64,000 nucleotides of DNA from Antedon mediterranea (taxonomy: Eukaryota; Echinodermata; Crinoidea; Comatulida; Antedonidae), in assembly GCF_964355755.1 (NCBI RefSeq), contig NC_092671.1:17147501-17211500 (forward strand). Direction: 5' to 3'. Both the position numbers and the translations under genes were made by a program. The notes under the pieces were generated by a model. It ran no database searches. It worked only from the letters and a program-made list of their open reading frames with translations, and was not told the origin of the DNA. Shown here in pieces: positions 12,950 to 25,559 of the stretch. Position 1 is the stretch's first letter. Each line of letters starts with the position of its first letter.

Positions 12950-13370
12950 AAATAATATAGGCTAGGCTAGGCCTAGGTCTAGTAACAAATATGTAGGCCT
13001 AGGCCTACCACCACCTAAAAAAAGACTCTGATGGATGTCATGCATCTAGCTAGTAGGGCCTAAACTAAGCCTAGGCTACAGTTAGCTCCTTCCTACTAGA
13101 GGCCTAGGCTAGTTAGTAGTAGGGCCTAATGCTAGCTTGCATAGCATATAGTATACCTAGGCCTAGCCTAGTAGGCTAGCTAGGCCTTCTTTTAGCCGGC
13201 ATAGAGGCCTAGTCTAGCTAGTAGGTACTATATAGGCCTAGCCTAGGTAGGGCCGCACGTCCTAGGTAGGCATAGGCCTAGAGCTAGGCCCTAGCCAGGT
13301 CTAGATCCCGGGTCTAGGCCTAGCCTAGGGTTAGGCTAGGCTAGATAGGCTAGCTCTACTCGACTCTAGC
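12950..13370. repeat. CTAG/AGGCCT palindrome-saturated patch
   Basis: Over about 420 bp the sequence is a patchwork of GGCCTA, CTAGGCC, GCTAGGC and TAGGCCTA words on both strands, with no fixed period. The same octamer is scattered thinly through the whole window but is concentrated here. Confidence 0.8.
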
Positions 13371-16300
13371 CAACAATCAATAATGACCACCGAGTTCGAA
13401 AGAAGTATGAGTCACAACCATTTTGGTAAATCAGAAGGAACTAAATAAAATATACACTTACTACAGGTGCGAAAATGACAATTTTTTAGAACAAAAATAT
13501 GACAAAAGAGGCAACAGGACGTCGACCCAACATCAAAACAAATCACCATGCGATCTATTGAGAGTAGTATGTTAATCGACCAATCATATCGCTTTAAAAA
13601 GTTTTCAGAACTTACTTGCCAAAACAGAGAGGGTAATTGTCGTCTTAACTAATTTGATTGGTCAATTATTTTGTGTCGTCATCAAATTGTTCTGAATTCG
13701 TTTAAAGTATTAATTGCTACATTGCGTTGATATTAAGATACTAGGCTAACTAACTTTTTTTTTAAGTTTTCGCTTTTTGAGTAAGATATAATGCAGTTGT
13801 AGGTCTAGCAGTCATCTTTCATGCTGCTCTTATATCAATTAGCATTCCAATTTGACTTCTAAGAAGTGAAAAATTAATGTGTATTGTTAATACCATAGTA
13901 AGGACATATGTCTTATAATTTAATCCTGAGAGATGAAAAGATCAAAATATGTCGATAGATTAAAATGACATGAAGTACGTCACCATTACGATGATCATAT
14001 CATTTATGAATATGTAAGTTCATTTTAAATAGTTCATATTAATAAGACAGCGTGAACGTAATTATTAACGACTTTATTTTTAACACATCACTGCAAACAA
14101 CGTGTGTTATAGGTTAGGCCTGTAATAAGTAACGTAAAATATTTTACATATGACGATATAAAGTGAAATATATAAATCCAAAGGCAAATTACTGAAGAAA
14201 TGACAATGCTTTGGGTAAAGTGAAAAATATAAAATATATATACAAATGTGTAGGTACACAAATCTATGACGACTACATAAAATCAACCGACACTAGAATG
14301 ACTAGCATTTTGTTCTAAGTGATCACTAACTACTTTACCGTATACAATCTCAACTTTTCTAATATTAGGAAATGTATTACTGTGTTGTAATTGCTAAACA
14401 AAACGGTAATCCTTTTAAAGTGTACTTGGTATTTTGTCGGGGTTAAAAACCTGACTTAACACACCCCACACAAACTGATTTAGGTACTGACATTTATTTT
14501 AGAATATAAATATAAAATCCAGTCATTCTAAGTTCAGTTCCCAGTATCTGTACTGATTACTGACATCTTGAGTATGCACTTTAAACGATTTCTGCCTATA
14601 GGCCTCATGCTAGAGAAACACCTTAAACAAAAAATGTATATTTTCTACAATACAATACTGTGATCTACTTTATTCACTTGACAATTGATGCTTCTATTAT
14701 GGATTCTAGTAACTTGTCCTTTTTTACTGTTATGTTGCCATTCAATATTCACGTGAGAAAATTACTTAGAGATAGAATTATTATTACTAACAGCGTAAGG
14801 TTTCAGAGTTGATTCTAGCACCCGATTCTCTGTACAGTGACATTATCTGCCAGTATCATTGTCACAATCTTCAGATTACGTAATACAGTCTCACATATAT
14901 CATATGTTGCGCCTGTATTATGTTTATGACCTATGATACAGGTCATATGATACTGTTTTATTTATCATTTATCTATCTGAAACAAATAATAGACAGGCAA
15001 AACGGCTGATCTCCGTGGTTAGACCTATGTTAAATAATCTTAAACAATTACAAGTTTCGGACGCAATTATTATTTTCATTTTCGATGTGTGGGAGGCTCA
15101 AGTAAAACATCCTATTTATCATTACAATATTATTTATTGATATTTACCGCAGTTTTCTAGGCCTAATCACGGTACTTAAAGTAACGCCTCTGCAACACCA
15201 CATTCCTCTGGGCATACCAGAAAATCATATAAAACTGATTTTGAAATCACTAGCTATTAATACAGTACACTAATAAAATAATAATACTCATTTCAACGCA
15301 TAACTCACTCCAGTAAGTTTATGCATTTTACGACATTTGCATCAATTTTTTTATGTGGAATATTTGATTGACGAGGCTGATAGAAAGATTAGCGGTTATT
15401 AAGGTTCACAGAAGTTCTACGCCCGTTATCGATTTGTATTACCCGGAAAATGCGAAAAGCCTCGGCGGCAAAAACCACTATAAAATTCATTTAAATATTT
15501 AATCAAACACCAGGGATATATTATCCACTAAATTCAGTCTAGACTAATGTTTTGTAGTTGATTCAACAATATGTCTCACCTCTCTCTTAAGACGATATAT
15601 TTGTAAAATCAAGGTGTAGCTATTTATGCCATTTTTTGTTTAAATATTAAAGTAAAAAAGGTGAAACAATGTATTTTGCTTTAAAGAAATAAATCGTGCC
15701 ATCGACGCCCAAAATAGAGTTCATTTTTTGCACGATAGCAGAATAATCTTTGGTGCTGAGGTATGTGTAAATAATGGCATAATGTGATTTGTGTGTTGTA
15801 ACTTTAAAATTAAGATTATAAAAAAAAGTTATATAAATTTCAACCTAAAAGAAACGAAAAAAAAAGCCAGTTTAATATTAATTAAAATATCCGTAAAATG
15901 CAAAATATAGCCTATGTCAATCTGTTTGTTGTTAAATTTGTTATACAGATATCTTTGATATAACACAAATATTAAGTAATAATTAGTATTGTTATTAAAT
16001 ATCGATTTTGGGAGAAACGATGAATGTTTACATATTCAATATTCCTATCATTATCACACCACCTATCATCAACCATTAATCAAACGCTAATGCCGAATAT
16101 GCATATTTCGCTGTTTTTAAATTACCCTCTTAAAATCGACCTATTTTTTCATGTGGCAAGTGAGAGCTCTCCACTTGCGATTGTAAAAAAACGTTATTCA
16201 ATAAAATTATCATCGGCTAATACTTAGCTTCAGAAAGCATGTAATTCTCTTTCAAATACAGTACAATGCCGATGACGGATTACGGTATATGATCAACGTT

Positions 16301-16690
16301 GCAAATAGTGTTGATCTAAAATGCGATGATGCTGTTAAGAAATCAGTTGTGTGGCTTCTTTACATATTATTTAGGGTCAGCGTCGTAGAATGGAGGAATC
16401 AAGGAATTCAAAATAGAAAGGACTCGTATATAATAATGACCTTTAACACAATTTGATTCGATGCCAAAAGATTTATTTTATCGTACTTCATAATACATAT
16501 AAGGTAAGGCACACAGAAATGACACTATAACGATGTTAAACGAAGATACACTAAATAGCGTAGGCCTAACAGAAGTATCAGACGGAAATCAAGAAGACGC
16601 GGCGCTTATTCAATCAACAGCGACGTAATGTCGTTGACGGCAGCGTATAAAAACTGTGTCAGGATTTGCTCGGCGGAGAAAGCACACTGC
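13371..16690. other. Intronic stretch, mostly featureless
   Basis: AT-rich sequence. A fragment of the hammerhead-like repeat lies at about 14168-14225 (AAATCCAAAGGCAAATTACT). No coding segment was recognised. Confidence 0.5.
14168..14225 (-). repeat. Fragment of the hammerhead-like dispersed repeat
   Basis: Contains AAATCCAAAGGCAAATTACT and GACAATGCT, matching the end of the copies at 17.7 and 22.8 kb. The ribozyme-like part is missing. Confidence 0.7.
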
Positions 16691-16700
16691 GAACAGTCGG

Positions 16701-16832
16701 ATAGAAAAGATTGGTTCCCACTAGGACAGAAATCAATGACGTAAGCAAACAAGTAATCCATCGCTCGTGATAGGTCAATACTTGTGTCACGCTACGTCTT
16801 GCGTTGCGTCCAGTGGGAACCAAGCTTAAGAC
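16701..16832. mobile_element. MITE of the GGTTCCCACT family, copy 1
   Basis: TTGGTTCCCACTAGGAC on the left and GTCCAGTGGGAACCAA on the right form terminal inverted repeats. TTAA follows on the right after AAGC. Copies with the same ends are at 20.26 and 32.53 kb. Confidence 0.75.
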
Positions 16833-16859
16833 TTTCGACACCATTCAGATATCCTCCGA

Positions 16860-17384
16860 ATAGGTATTTAGTCCTTATAGTGCTAAACATAATGATATTT
16901 GTCCTCTCTTAAAATGAATAGGTGTCACAAATAACCTTGGGTTCTTTGTTGATGTGTTATGTTTGTTCAAACCATGACCAACATTAACATGGTTTATCAA
17001 TTTGATTAATTACGTCAAACGATGCCGTATTGCACAATATTGGATATTTATACTTACAAAAATAACGTCTTATTGTGATTAATATTTTAATGCTTTATAA
17101 CAGCAGGAAGATGAATAATTCATTGGTTATGTAAATTATTTAAAAACGTAACACGCATTGAATCATTCATTACCGTAACTTATACAAAAATAGTACAATA
17201 GATCTCACATAAATAAAATAACCCTTATTTAAGAATAATTTGAAACAGTTTCGCGGTTTCTAAATTAATATTTCATTTAATTTCATCTTTTATTTCGGAA
17301 AAAAAAGAATACAGAGTACAAAATTCTCCATAACTCAAGAACAAATTACAAGTGTCTACATTATTATAAATATTAAGACAAATA
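16860..17384. other. Intronic stretch without recognisable features
   Basis: AT-rich, no motif or frame of note. Confidence 0.5.
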
Positions 17385-17690
17385 TCAAGTCAAGTCAAGT
17401 ATCATTTATTGTCATTTGAAAAAAAACAACATAGAAATTCTGTTTGCTCTGTTGGCGGAGCACAATATCCAACGGACACAGTACGAACTCTAAACAAAAA
17501 CATTACAAAAAGTGTCTAATAGCTCCTGGAAAGAAACTATTTGTAAATCGTGCCTTATTGGCCTTAATAGAACGAAATCGCCGACCGCTGCTCATCAACT
17601 GGAGCATAGAGGCCGGATGAAATTGATCATCTTTGATAGCCACTGCCTTTTTTAGAAGACGATCCGAAAAAATGTTCTATACATACATAT
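17385..17690 (-). pseudogene. 3' end of a CR1/L2-like LINE
   Basis: The minus strand encodes SGRRFRSIKANKARFTNSFFPGAIR before a stop. This resembles the ORF2 tail of the LINE at 10.8 kb (SGRLRHPLTKTNRFNNSF). The 3' UTR ends in GACAATAAATGATACTTGAC with (CTTGA)n repeats at 17388-17402. It is a truncated copy. Confidence 0.75.
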
Positions 17691-17692
17691 AT

Positions 17693-18299
<607 letters not shown>

Positions 18300-18844
18300 C
18301 CGACGCCATATAGACGCGTGGTTAATACAATAACTTCATCCATCTAACATGTAGATTGGAAGATGAAATAGCACAATCATAAATGCATTTCGTAACCATA
18401 TTGCCTGTCCTCCCCAACCTGCACCACATGCCATACACCACTTTACGCTGTAGTTAGAATGAGTAAATGTGGTTTTCTACGAACATGGTGCTGGCACTGC
18501 ATGACCTATAGGTTTATTAGATTCACTGTTGGTAAACCCTCTCCGGTTATAGTAGAAATTAATATAGGAAAGTACAACATGAAAGGACAAACTTACGATT
18601 GATCATTCATTTTGTTTTGTAATAGTTTTATTCTTGGAATTGAGTTATTTTAAGTTCAATGGGAAAGTAATCATATAAATATATTTTATTGATCTTGACA
18701 TTTATACAAAATTAAAACATCGTATAAAATTAAATAATTTAAACTTAGCCTATAATCTAATAACCGTATGTTAGTTACTATATTTATGTTTTACTGTTTT
18801 GACATTTTAAAGAAACAATCTGGAAAACATTAATATGCTAATAA
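18300..18844. other. Intronic stretch without recognisable features
   Basis: No coding or repeat signature could be named. Confidence 0.5.
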
Positions 18845-19062
18845 TATATTTTTCTGGCTTTTGATTTGATTTAGCTTTATGCGTATTTGATTTTGTACCT
18901 CCATTGAGATCCAGCCACTGATACCCACAGCATTGTCATTTTGTACCTCCATTGAGATCCAGCCACTGATACCCACAGCATTGTCATTTTGTACCTCCAT
19001 TGAGATCCAGCCACTGATACCCACAGCATAGTCATTTTGTCAGTAATTTGCCTTTGGGTTAT
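18845..19062 (+). mobile_element. Hammerhead-like repeat, copy c, with a 48-bp tandem triplication
   Basis: The segment beginning TTTTGTACCTCCATTGAG and ending CACAGCATTGTCA is repeated three times with a 48-bp period at about 18892-19036. It is followed by GTAATTTGCCTTTGG, the family end. The CTGATGA..GAAA part is missing. The triplication makes an open frame that is not coding evidence. Confidence 0.75.
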
Positions 19063-19528
19063 CTGATATATAACATATATTTAGAATCTTTAAATCATCT
19101 TAATCCATTATTAATTATTATTAAATTAATATTTATTCAAATTATTATTATGAATGTAATTATCTTAATATCTTGGTGGTGGATATACATACATTTTCTT
19201 TAAATAATATTAATAACTAACTATGATTTTAAATTATAATTATGATCAACTATGTTTAAATTTAAATAATTAAAGATTTATACTGGTTTATAAAAATCAA
19301 AAATTGAAAATTGTGTACTGATGAAATAAAGCAGAAAACCGTAAATTATCATTTAAATCATCATATATAGGCCTACAGTATAACCGGTAAAGAATATATT
19401 CATAAAAACAAACCAAATTTAATTCTTATTGATTTGTGGATTAATTTATTTCATACTGGCTATTGTATTCGATTAAATAATCATAAGGAAAACATTAGCA
19501 GTTGTGTGCAAAAGAATGTTATATTGCG
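19063..19528. other. Intronic stretch without recognisable features
   Basis: Very AT-rich; nothing recognised. Confidence 0.5.
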
Positions 19529-19533
19529 CTTTA

Positions 19534-19668
19534 TAGTCTACACTATCAAACTAGTATGTGTGATGTGCCCAAATATGGTAGTAATATGCTTAAATATGGT
19601 AGTGCTATGAAATCATCATGTCCATATATGGGCATACAATTTTGATAGTGTAGTCAGAGCTTAAAGAT
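19534..19668. mobile_element. MITE with GTCTACACTATCAAA termini, copy 1
   Basis: The left end TAGTCTACACTATCAAACTA and right end TTTTGATAGTGTAGTCAGAGC are inverted. The interior has GATGTGCCCA.ATATG and ATGTCCATATATGGGCAT. It shares ends and interior words with 58505-58650. Confidence 0.8.
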
Positions 19669-19669
19669 G

Positions 19670-20260
19670 TCCCGATTGTACTGCGACACTGTTCATATCG
19701 ACATTGCTGCCGAAAACAAAGAATAAAGAAATTTTAATGAAAACTTGACTGCTCATGCAAATGTGCTACCGTAAGTCTAGTAGGCTGCAGGTAGTATGTT
19801 TAATGTTGTTTTTAACATTCGTACATTCATTTGTATTGAGCATAAATTTAATTTGAGATGCACGAAAACATTGTCGAACTACACGAGCGGAAATTGAAGA
19901 CAATTACAGAAACGTGAGCATTATTGAATACAAAAAGACACATAACACTATTAATAAAGAGTAAAGAATGATAAATATATCAGTGTCGTTTTCAGCTTAT
20001 AAAATATACCGAAAGACTTTGTCATTCGGAGCGCGTTTCATGCATTCTATTTTTTAACCATGTTCTGACGTCAAAAAATCGTGATCTTCTTAAAACATTA
20101 TGATAAGATTAGAAGGTAAGCGTCTCTCATGTTTAATATATTTTATATACGTTTTACATAAGTTTAATAATATCTTTTTTTATATTTCATGACATTGTAT
20201 GTAAGAAGAAACTAGCAACAATGAATAAAGGAACATTATACAGTAAAATTAACAGCAATA
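19670..20260. other. Intronic stretch without recognisable features
   Basis: Nothing recognised. Confidence 0.45.
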
Positions 20261-20263
20261 TGC

Positions 20264-20398
20264 TCGGTTCCCAGGACGCAACCGCAAGCGAGTTGACCAA
20301 TGACAAGTAGGCCTACGAGTAATACATCGTTTGTGATTTGTTATATAGTAATTACTTGCGCTGCGCTTACATCCATGCGTCCTAGTGAGAACCAAGCT
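20264..20398. mobile_element. MITE of the GGTTCCCACT family, copy 2
   Basis: Left GCTCGGTTCCCAGGACGCAA and right GCGTCCTAGTGAGAACCAAGC are imperfect inverted repeats. The interior GAGTTGACCAAT is shared with the copy at 32.53 kb. Confidence 0.75.
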
Positions 20399-20500
20399 TT
20401 AGAAAGAGATTTTACAAAAGTACAGCAAGAAATCTACTCTCTTTACAATAATCATTAAATAATATATAATGGTTAGTTGTCTAATAATTTTGATGATGCA

Positions 20501-20632
20501 TAAAGTCCAGTTTACACAGACGAGCGGTAACGGTTAATAGAAATATAGAATCTATGTTGTTTCTTATTACCATTTCAAGCTACGTGGTTTTCCTCTTAAT
20601 GTTACCGCTCGTCTGTGTAAATTGGTCTTAAA
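20501..20632. mobile_element. MITE with CAGACGAGCGGTAAC termini
   Basis: The left arm holds TTTACACAGACGAGCGGTAAC at about 20511-20531 and the right arm its reverse complement at about 20601-20621. The inverted match extends imperfectly outwards through TAAAGTCC and GGTCTTA. The total is about 130 bp. Confidence 0.8.
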
Positions 20633-20639
20633 AGTACTG

Positions 20640-21780
20640 TTTTTAATTGAAGAAAACAATTGATTTTTTTCTGACATAATTATTTTTATGTAAATTTTTT
20701 TAATCATTTGGATGTAAAACTGAACTCGAATTTTAATCTAGTAAAAAAAACACGGGAGCTATATACTGCATGTCTATGTAATTTATTATTTGATTAGAAT
20801 CAGAATTAACAGTGACGCATTAGTATAAAAATCCATATTTATAAGTTTATTAAATATAAAGAGAATTTTTAAAATATCGTATAAATGATTGATCTATAGC
20901 GCATAATTAAATTAGCACTATATGCGCATAATATATCAGGTACCGTAGTCCAAGCGCACGTTTAAATTCAGTGTATAATCGGATAAGCGCACATCATAAT
21001 ATTATCTTAAAGATGGGCGTAAACAATTCCAATAATTCTAGAGCGTAAACTATTTAAGTGAGCAGAGTTAAACAATGATGATTATTGTATAATGCAATTT
21101 GGCGCAAAATCTCCGAAAGAACACAATATTGAAAGATTAATATCGTAGATAAAACAGAAAGACGGAAATTTACATTTTAATAGCGAAGAATTAACGTTTC
21201 CATTAACGAAGACGTAAACTTTCAGGGCAGGTAATATACAATTTATTGTGATGACTTCAGAACAACATCTTGTTTTGACAAGTATTGCAGAATTGCAGAA
21301 TAATATGATTATTCGACCTTGTTTACACGGGTATTGATACTTGCTTTTCAATATGTACCATGCCATTTGTACTGCTTTGTGAACTGCTTTCTACGCCGTT
21401 TCAAAAGTTCTAAAAGAGTGAACCATTATTATTACCACCCCATTATGATATTGTTTCTGAATAATCATAATAGCGACCGTACCCCAACATTATTTCTGTA
21501 TGACGTTACGTATTTGGAATAGAATTTATCTTCTGTAGCCTACCAACTGCCCTCTTCTTCTCTTCTCTTCTCTTGTCCGGTTCCAAAAACTGTCGATGCC
21601 CTTGTGTGTACACTACTCAACGCCGTCATCACTCCTGTTACCATCGACCTTCATGGACATTAAACAACGTAAGATCCTTGTTATAACAATTATAAAGCTT
21701 TATTTTTACCCGTCCATCTTATATCACTCGACTTGTTCCACGATACGTTCCATCTCGTCGCCTTCACTCCTCTGACGAAC
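20640..21780. other. Intronic stretch without firm features
   Basis: Contains a pyrimidine-rich CTTCT run near 21550-21575. The short open frames at 21.1-21.5 kb overlap on opposite strands and show no motifs. Confidence 0.4.
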
Positions 21781-21785
21781 TTTGA

Positions 21786-22030
21786 ACTGAATCATTCAAT
21801 TCAATTCAATTCAATTTACTTTCCACATACTACAACTACTACAACCTAGTACATAGAGGATGCATATTTTAAGATCTGTGCAGAGTATCTTTAAGCTAAT
21901 AAGCAACCTTAGAAAATAATAATAATTACAATAAACATAAAAGCAGTGAATAAATAAGCAAATAAATAAATAAATAAATAAGGCAGTATACAAATATGTA
22001 TTGTATGATATATAATAAATAAGCAAACTA
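21786..22030 (-). repeat. Probable LINE 3' tail with (TTGAA)n and (AATA)n
   Basis: Minus-strand sequence ends GTGGAAAGTAAATTGAATTG with four TTGAA-type units at 21798-21822, a style seen at CR1-like 3' ends. An (AAAT)n run lies at 21958-21982. Confidence 0.4.
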
Positions 22031-22650
22031 TCTGTTCCCTTTTTCCGGATTAAAGCTTACGACGGACGCTCCTTTTCCTCTCTTTGGAACGGACCCCCTC
22101 CTTTTGTAAACATTTCATCCACGGTTGACTCATTTAAGATTTATTTAAAAATTTTAAAATATAATGCGCCTTTGATCATTTGTTTTGAATTGGCGCTATA
22201 TAAATGTTTATCATCATTATTGATTATTAAGAACTCAAAAGTATGGTGTTTCTTTGACTTCAGCAAATTATTGTTTTATATTAATTTTATATCTACTGCA
22301 AAGCAGGTTTGCGTCAGTGAGTTAACAGTTACGTCAGAATAGGAAAAAACATCTGACCAATTAATTTGTTTGTATTGTGGTTTTTTTCTCTTTTGTCGTA
22401 TCAAGTATTCATCACATTTGTAGTTATCAATACACATAATATAAATAATACTGTAGGTTTAGGTCTGATTTAATAAACATTGGTTTTATGTGAAACGCCA
22501 TTTTAACGATAATCTTGGCAGGAGTGAGTCATAGATTTAAAAGAGGTGGGCTTAAGATCGGTAATAATTGTTCATACCGACTTCATCATTCATATCCCTG
22601 TATAGAAACACAATCACAATAATTATATTATATTTAAATATATATATATT
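22031..22650. other. Intronic stretch; one possible retroelement tail
   Basis: TTGGCGCTATATAAATG at about 22188-22206 followed by (ATC/ATT) triplets looks like a plus-strand LINE/SINE tail. Nothing else recognised. Confidence 0.35.
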
Positions 22651-22651
22651 C

Positions 22652-22835
22652 ACTTGCACTGATGAAGGGCTAGTGTTGCCCGAAAGCTCTGATAATTTTT
22701 CTGGCTGTTTTATTTTATTGTTTTGATTTAGCTTTTCGCTTTTTTTTTGTATCTCTATTGAGATCCAGCAACTGATACCCACAGCATTGTCATTTTTTAG
22801 TAATTTGCCTTTGGATTTATATATATATTTATATA
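22652..22835 (+). mobile_element. Hammerhead-like dispersed repeat, copy d (most complete)
   Basis: It runs (TA)n, CACTTGCACTGATGAAGGGC, TAGTGTT, GCCCGAAAGCTCTG, then a T-rich body, CATTGAGATCC.., CAGCATTGTCA and GTAATTTGCCTTTGGATTTA, and (TA)n again. The stem between the CTGATGA and GAAA boxes (GGGC/GCCC) is perfect here. The copy at 17.8 kb has a wobble GGGT/GCCC, so the pairing is preserved. Confidence 0.65.
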
Positions 22836-25050
22836 TATAAACACATCAGGCAATGAACATTAATTCTAAACCGCCCATATATATAAACAATAATTTAACC
22901 TCATTGTGCTGTTTTAATTGATTTAAACCATGTTTCAATGAGATAATCATATACTGTAATGATATAATATTTAGTACATGTTATTAGCCTAAATCATACT
23001 CTTAAACCATTTATAGTATATACAGTGAGACAAAACAGAACGATAACGCTATACGAATCAACGCATTATACAACACATTTTGTCAGACTCACCACCTGCC
23101 TAAACTCTCAGTCCACCTGCCGAAAATGCTTTTCTGAACCGATAATCAATTGTAATGTTCTTACATTGAAAGCATTGATTTATGTTGAAGCTAACATATG
23201 TTTACTAAAGATATGAATGCATTTAATAATTCTTACAGCTTATTCCAATACGATTTATATCAGATTTAAAAGAAACACCTTGTGGAAAATTGTATGTTGT
23301 TGGGCGCTGCTGTGATAAGTAAACGTTTACGAATGGTAGTAAGTAATGGAATGTTTGTTTTTATATTCAATATCTTCTTTTGTGACCTGTTCTACTGTGT
23401 GAACTTTGATAATTGAAAAATTGAGGTATTGAAAACTAACACACAAATGTTTTAAATTCTGTAGGCCTTGTATTTATGCAACTTTCTGGCCTTTGGCTTT
23501 TACAAAATGTAGCCCTATACAATGTTATTTATGTCCCGAAGATTATCCAAGCAGTGAAACCGTTACACAAAAAAAACCGTTAAAAGTCCTCTATTCATAT
23601 TTTTATTTCAGCATCACAGTGCAAGATTCTAACGTCAGATGTAACATTATTATTACGTTATATCTTCGCGTTCCTATTACAACCTATTTCTAATACATAC
23701 ACGTGTTTTAAATGCAAATTCTTATATTATTAAGTCACCTCTGACACGTCTTCTAATGACTTATCGATCACTCTACCTTCACAAATATGAATTTTACATT
23801 ACAGCATGATGGAAATCAAATACTTTAAGCCGACCCGCCAGACATACATTCATGCATATTGCAAATAGAAATTAAAACGTCTCCATATTGAAAACAAATT
23901 AAAACATTTCCATATATTGGAGAAATTAAAACGTCTTCAGATTTGAGAGAAATTAAAACTTCGTATTATTATGTGAACGTCTCCTTGTTGTTGACAGAGT
24001 GGTATAATACTGTCTATTCTCATACCATCTTCTAATAATATCCATCTGTTTAGTAATTTTTTTTCCGATTATTATTGAGGAAGATTATTCTAATGACTAT
24101 GTAATCGGTGATATTTTTATATTTAGCTTTATAAAATACGGTATAATAACAATTTAGATATAGGCCTATCGACCAAATGTAATATTAATCATAATTTAGT
24201 AGTTTACTTTTGTCTACAATTCGGCCAAAGTGTATTGCAGAGGTTATAGGATACTTCAGCAACTTTGCATTTTAAGGCCTCTCTTATACATTTACAACTC
24301 ACCCTTAAATACTTAACATGCTTGATAATTGCAAAATATTTTAACTTTATTATACTTTATAGAAATAGCATTTATAGTAATTAAATTAGATGGCGGACTG
24401 CTACCTTCAAAAAGCTCTTAACATTTTATAGATTAATATTATAATAGATTATTATTCAATACGAGTAACAAATTGACAGTAATTGAGGGCCCGAGAATCG
24501 AGTCCCCTCACCATGACAACCATTCAACAATCATTAACCACTAACTAGTTTTCTGGCATTCATACACGGTTACGTTGTTGCCAAGCAACAAAGATGATGT
24601 CACACGTGCTCATATGTTAAGATGGGAACAAAGGAGTAATATGAAAAGACTAAACATTGAATATGTGTATACATTTGATAGATAGTTATGATTCTAAGAA
24701 TTGTACAAACGAATTTGTATGTAATATAATAATCCTACAACTCAGTTGTTATCCGTATTATTATGTTTCATGTTTCATTTTATGAAAAATAAATATTGAT
24801 AATAATAATAAAATTAATATAAATGTAAGTTATACTCATTATACATTACCATACTGACGATAGTAATAGATGATAATAGGAGCAATATGTTCATCCATGG
24901 TATAAAACCTTATAATAACAATAGCCCATTCAGGTCAGTACCTTTCCCGGGTAAATAATTAAAGCCTGAATACTGGTGCTGTGATAACCGGTGTGGTGAT
25001 GACTATCGTATAGAAGAGGAAGATAGGATATAAATAACGATAATGTTACG
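22836..25050. other. Intronic stretch without recognisable features
   Basis: AT-rich. Short open frames near 23.0 and 23.5 kb have no motifs. Loose direct repetition of GAAATTAAAACGTCT occurs at 23.87-23.96 kb. Confidence 0.45.
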
Positions 25051-25053
25051 ACG

Positions 25054-25520
25054 ATGGTGGTAGTAACAATGACGATGATGATAATGACGGTGGTGGTGAT
25101 AATGACGGTGGTGGTGATAATGACGGTGGTGGTGATAATGACGATGAGGATAATGACGATGATGATTATGACGATGGTGAAAATGACGATGGTGATAATG
25201 ACGATGAAGATAATGACGATGGTGATAATGAGGATGACGATAATGACGATGGTGATAATGAGGATGACGATAATGACGATGGTGATAATGATAGTGACGA
25301 TAATGACGATGGTGATAATGATAATGACGATGATGATAATGACGATGGTGATAATGACGATAATGATAATGACGATAATGATAATGACGATGGTGATAAT
25401 GATAATGACGATGATGATAATGACGATGGTGATAATGATAATGACGATGATGATAATGACGATGGTGATAATGATAATGACGATGATGATAATGACGATA
25501 ATAGAAATGACGATATAACA
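25054..25520. repeat. Imperfect GATGAC/GATAATGAC minisatellite
   Basis: About 470 bp built from GATAATGACGATGGT-like units in multiples of three. All three frames on either strand therefore stay open (Met-Thr or His-Tyr-Arg rich on paper). The asymmetry and low complexity argue against coding. Confidence 0.9.
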
Positions 25521-25559
25521 ATGAAGATGTGATGAAGATGACAATTGCGATACTAACGA

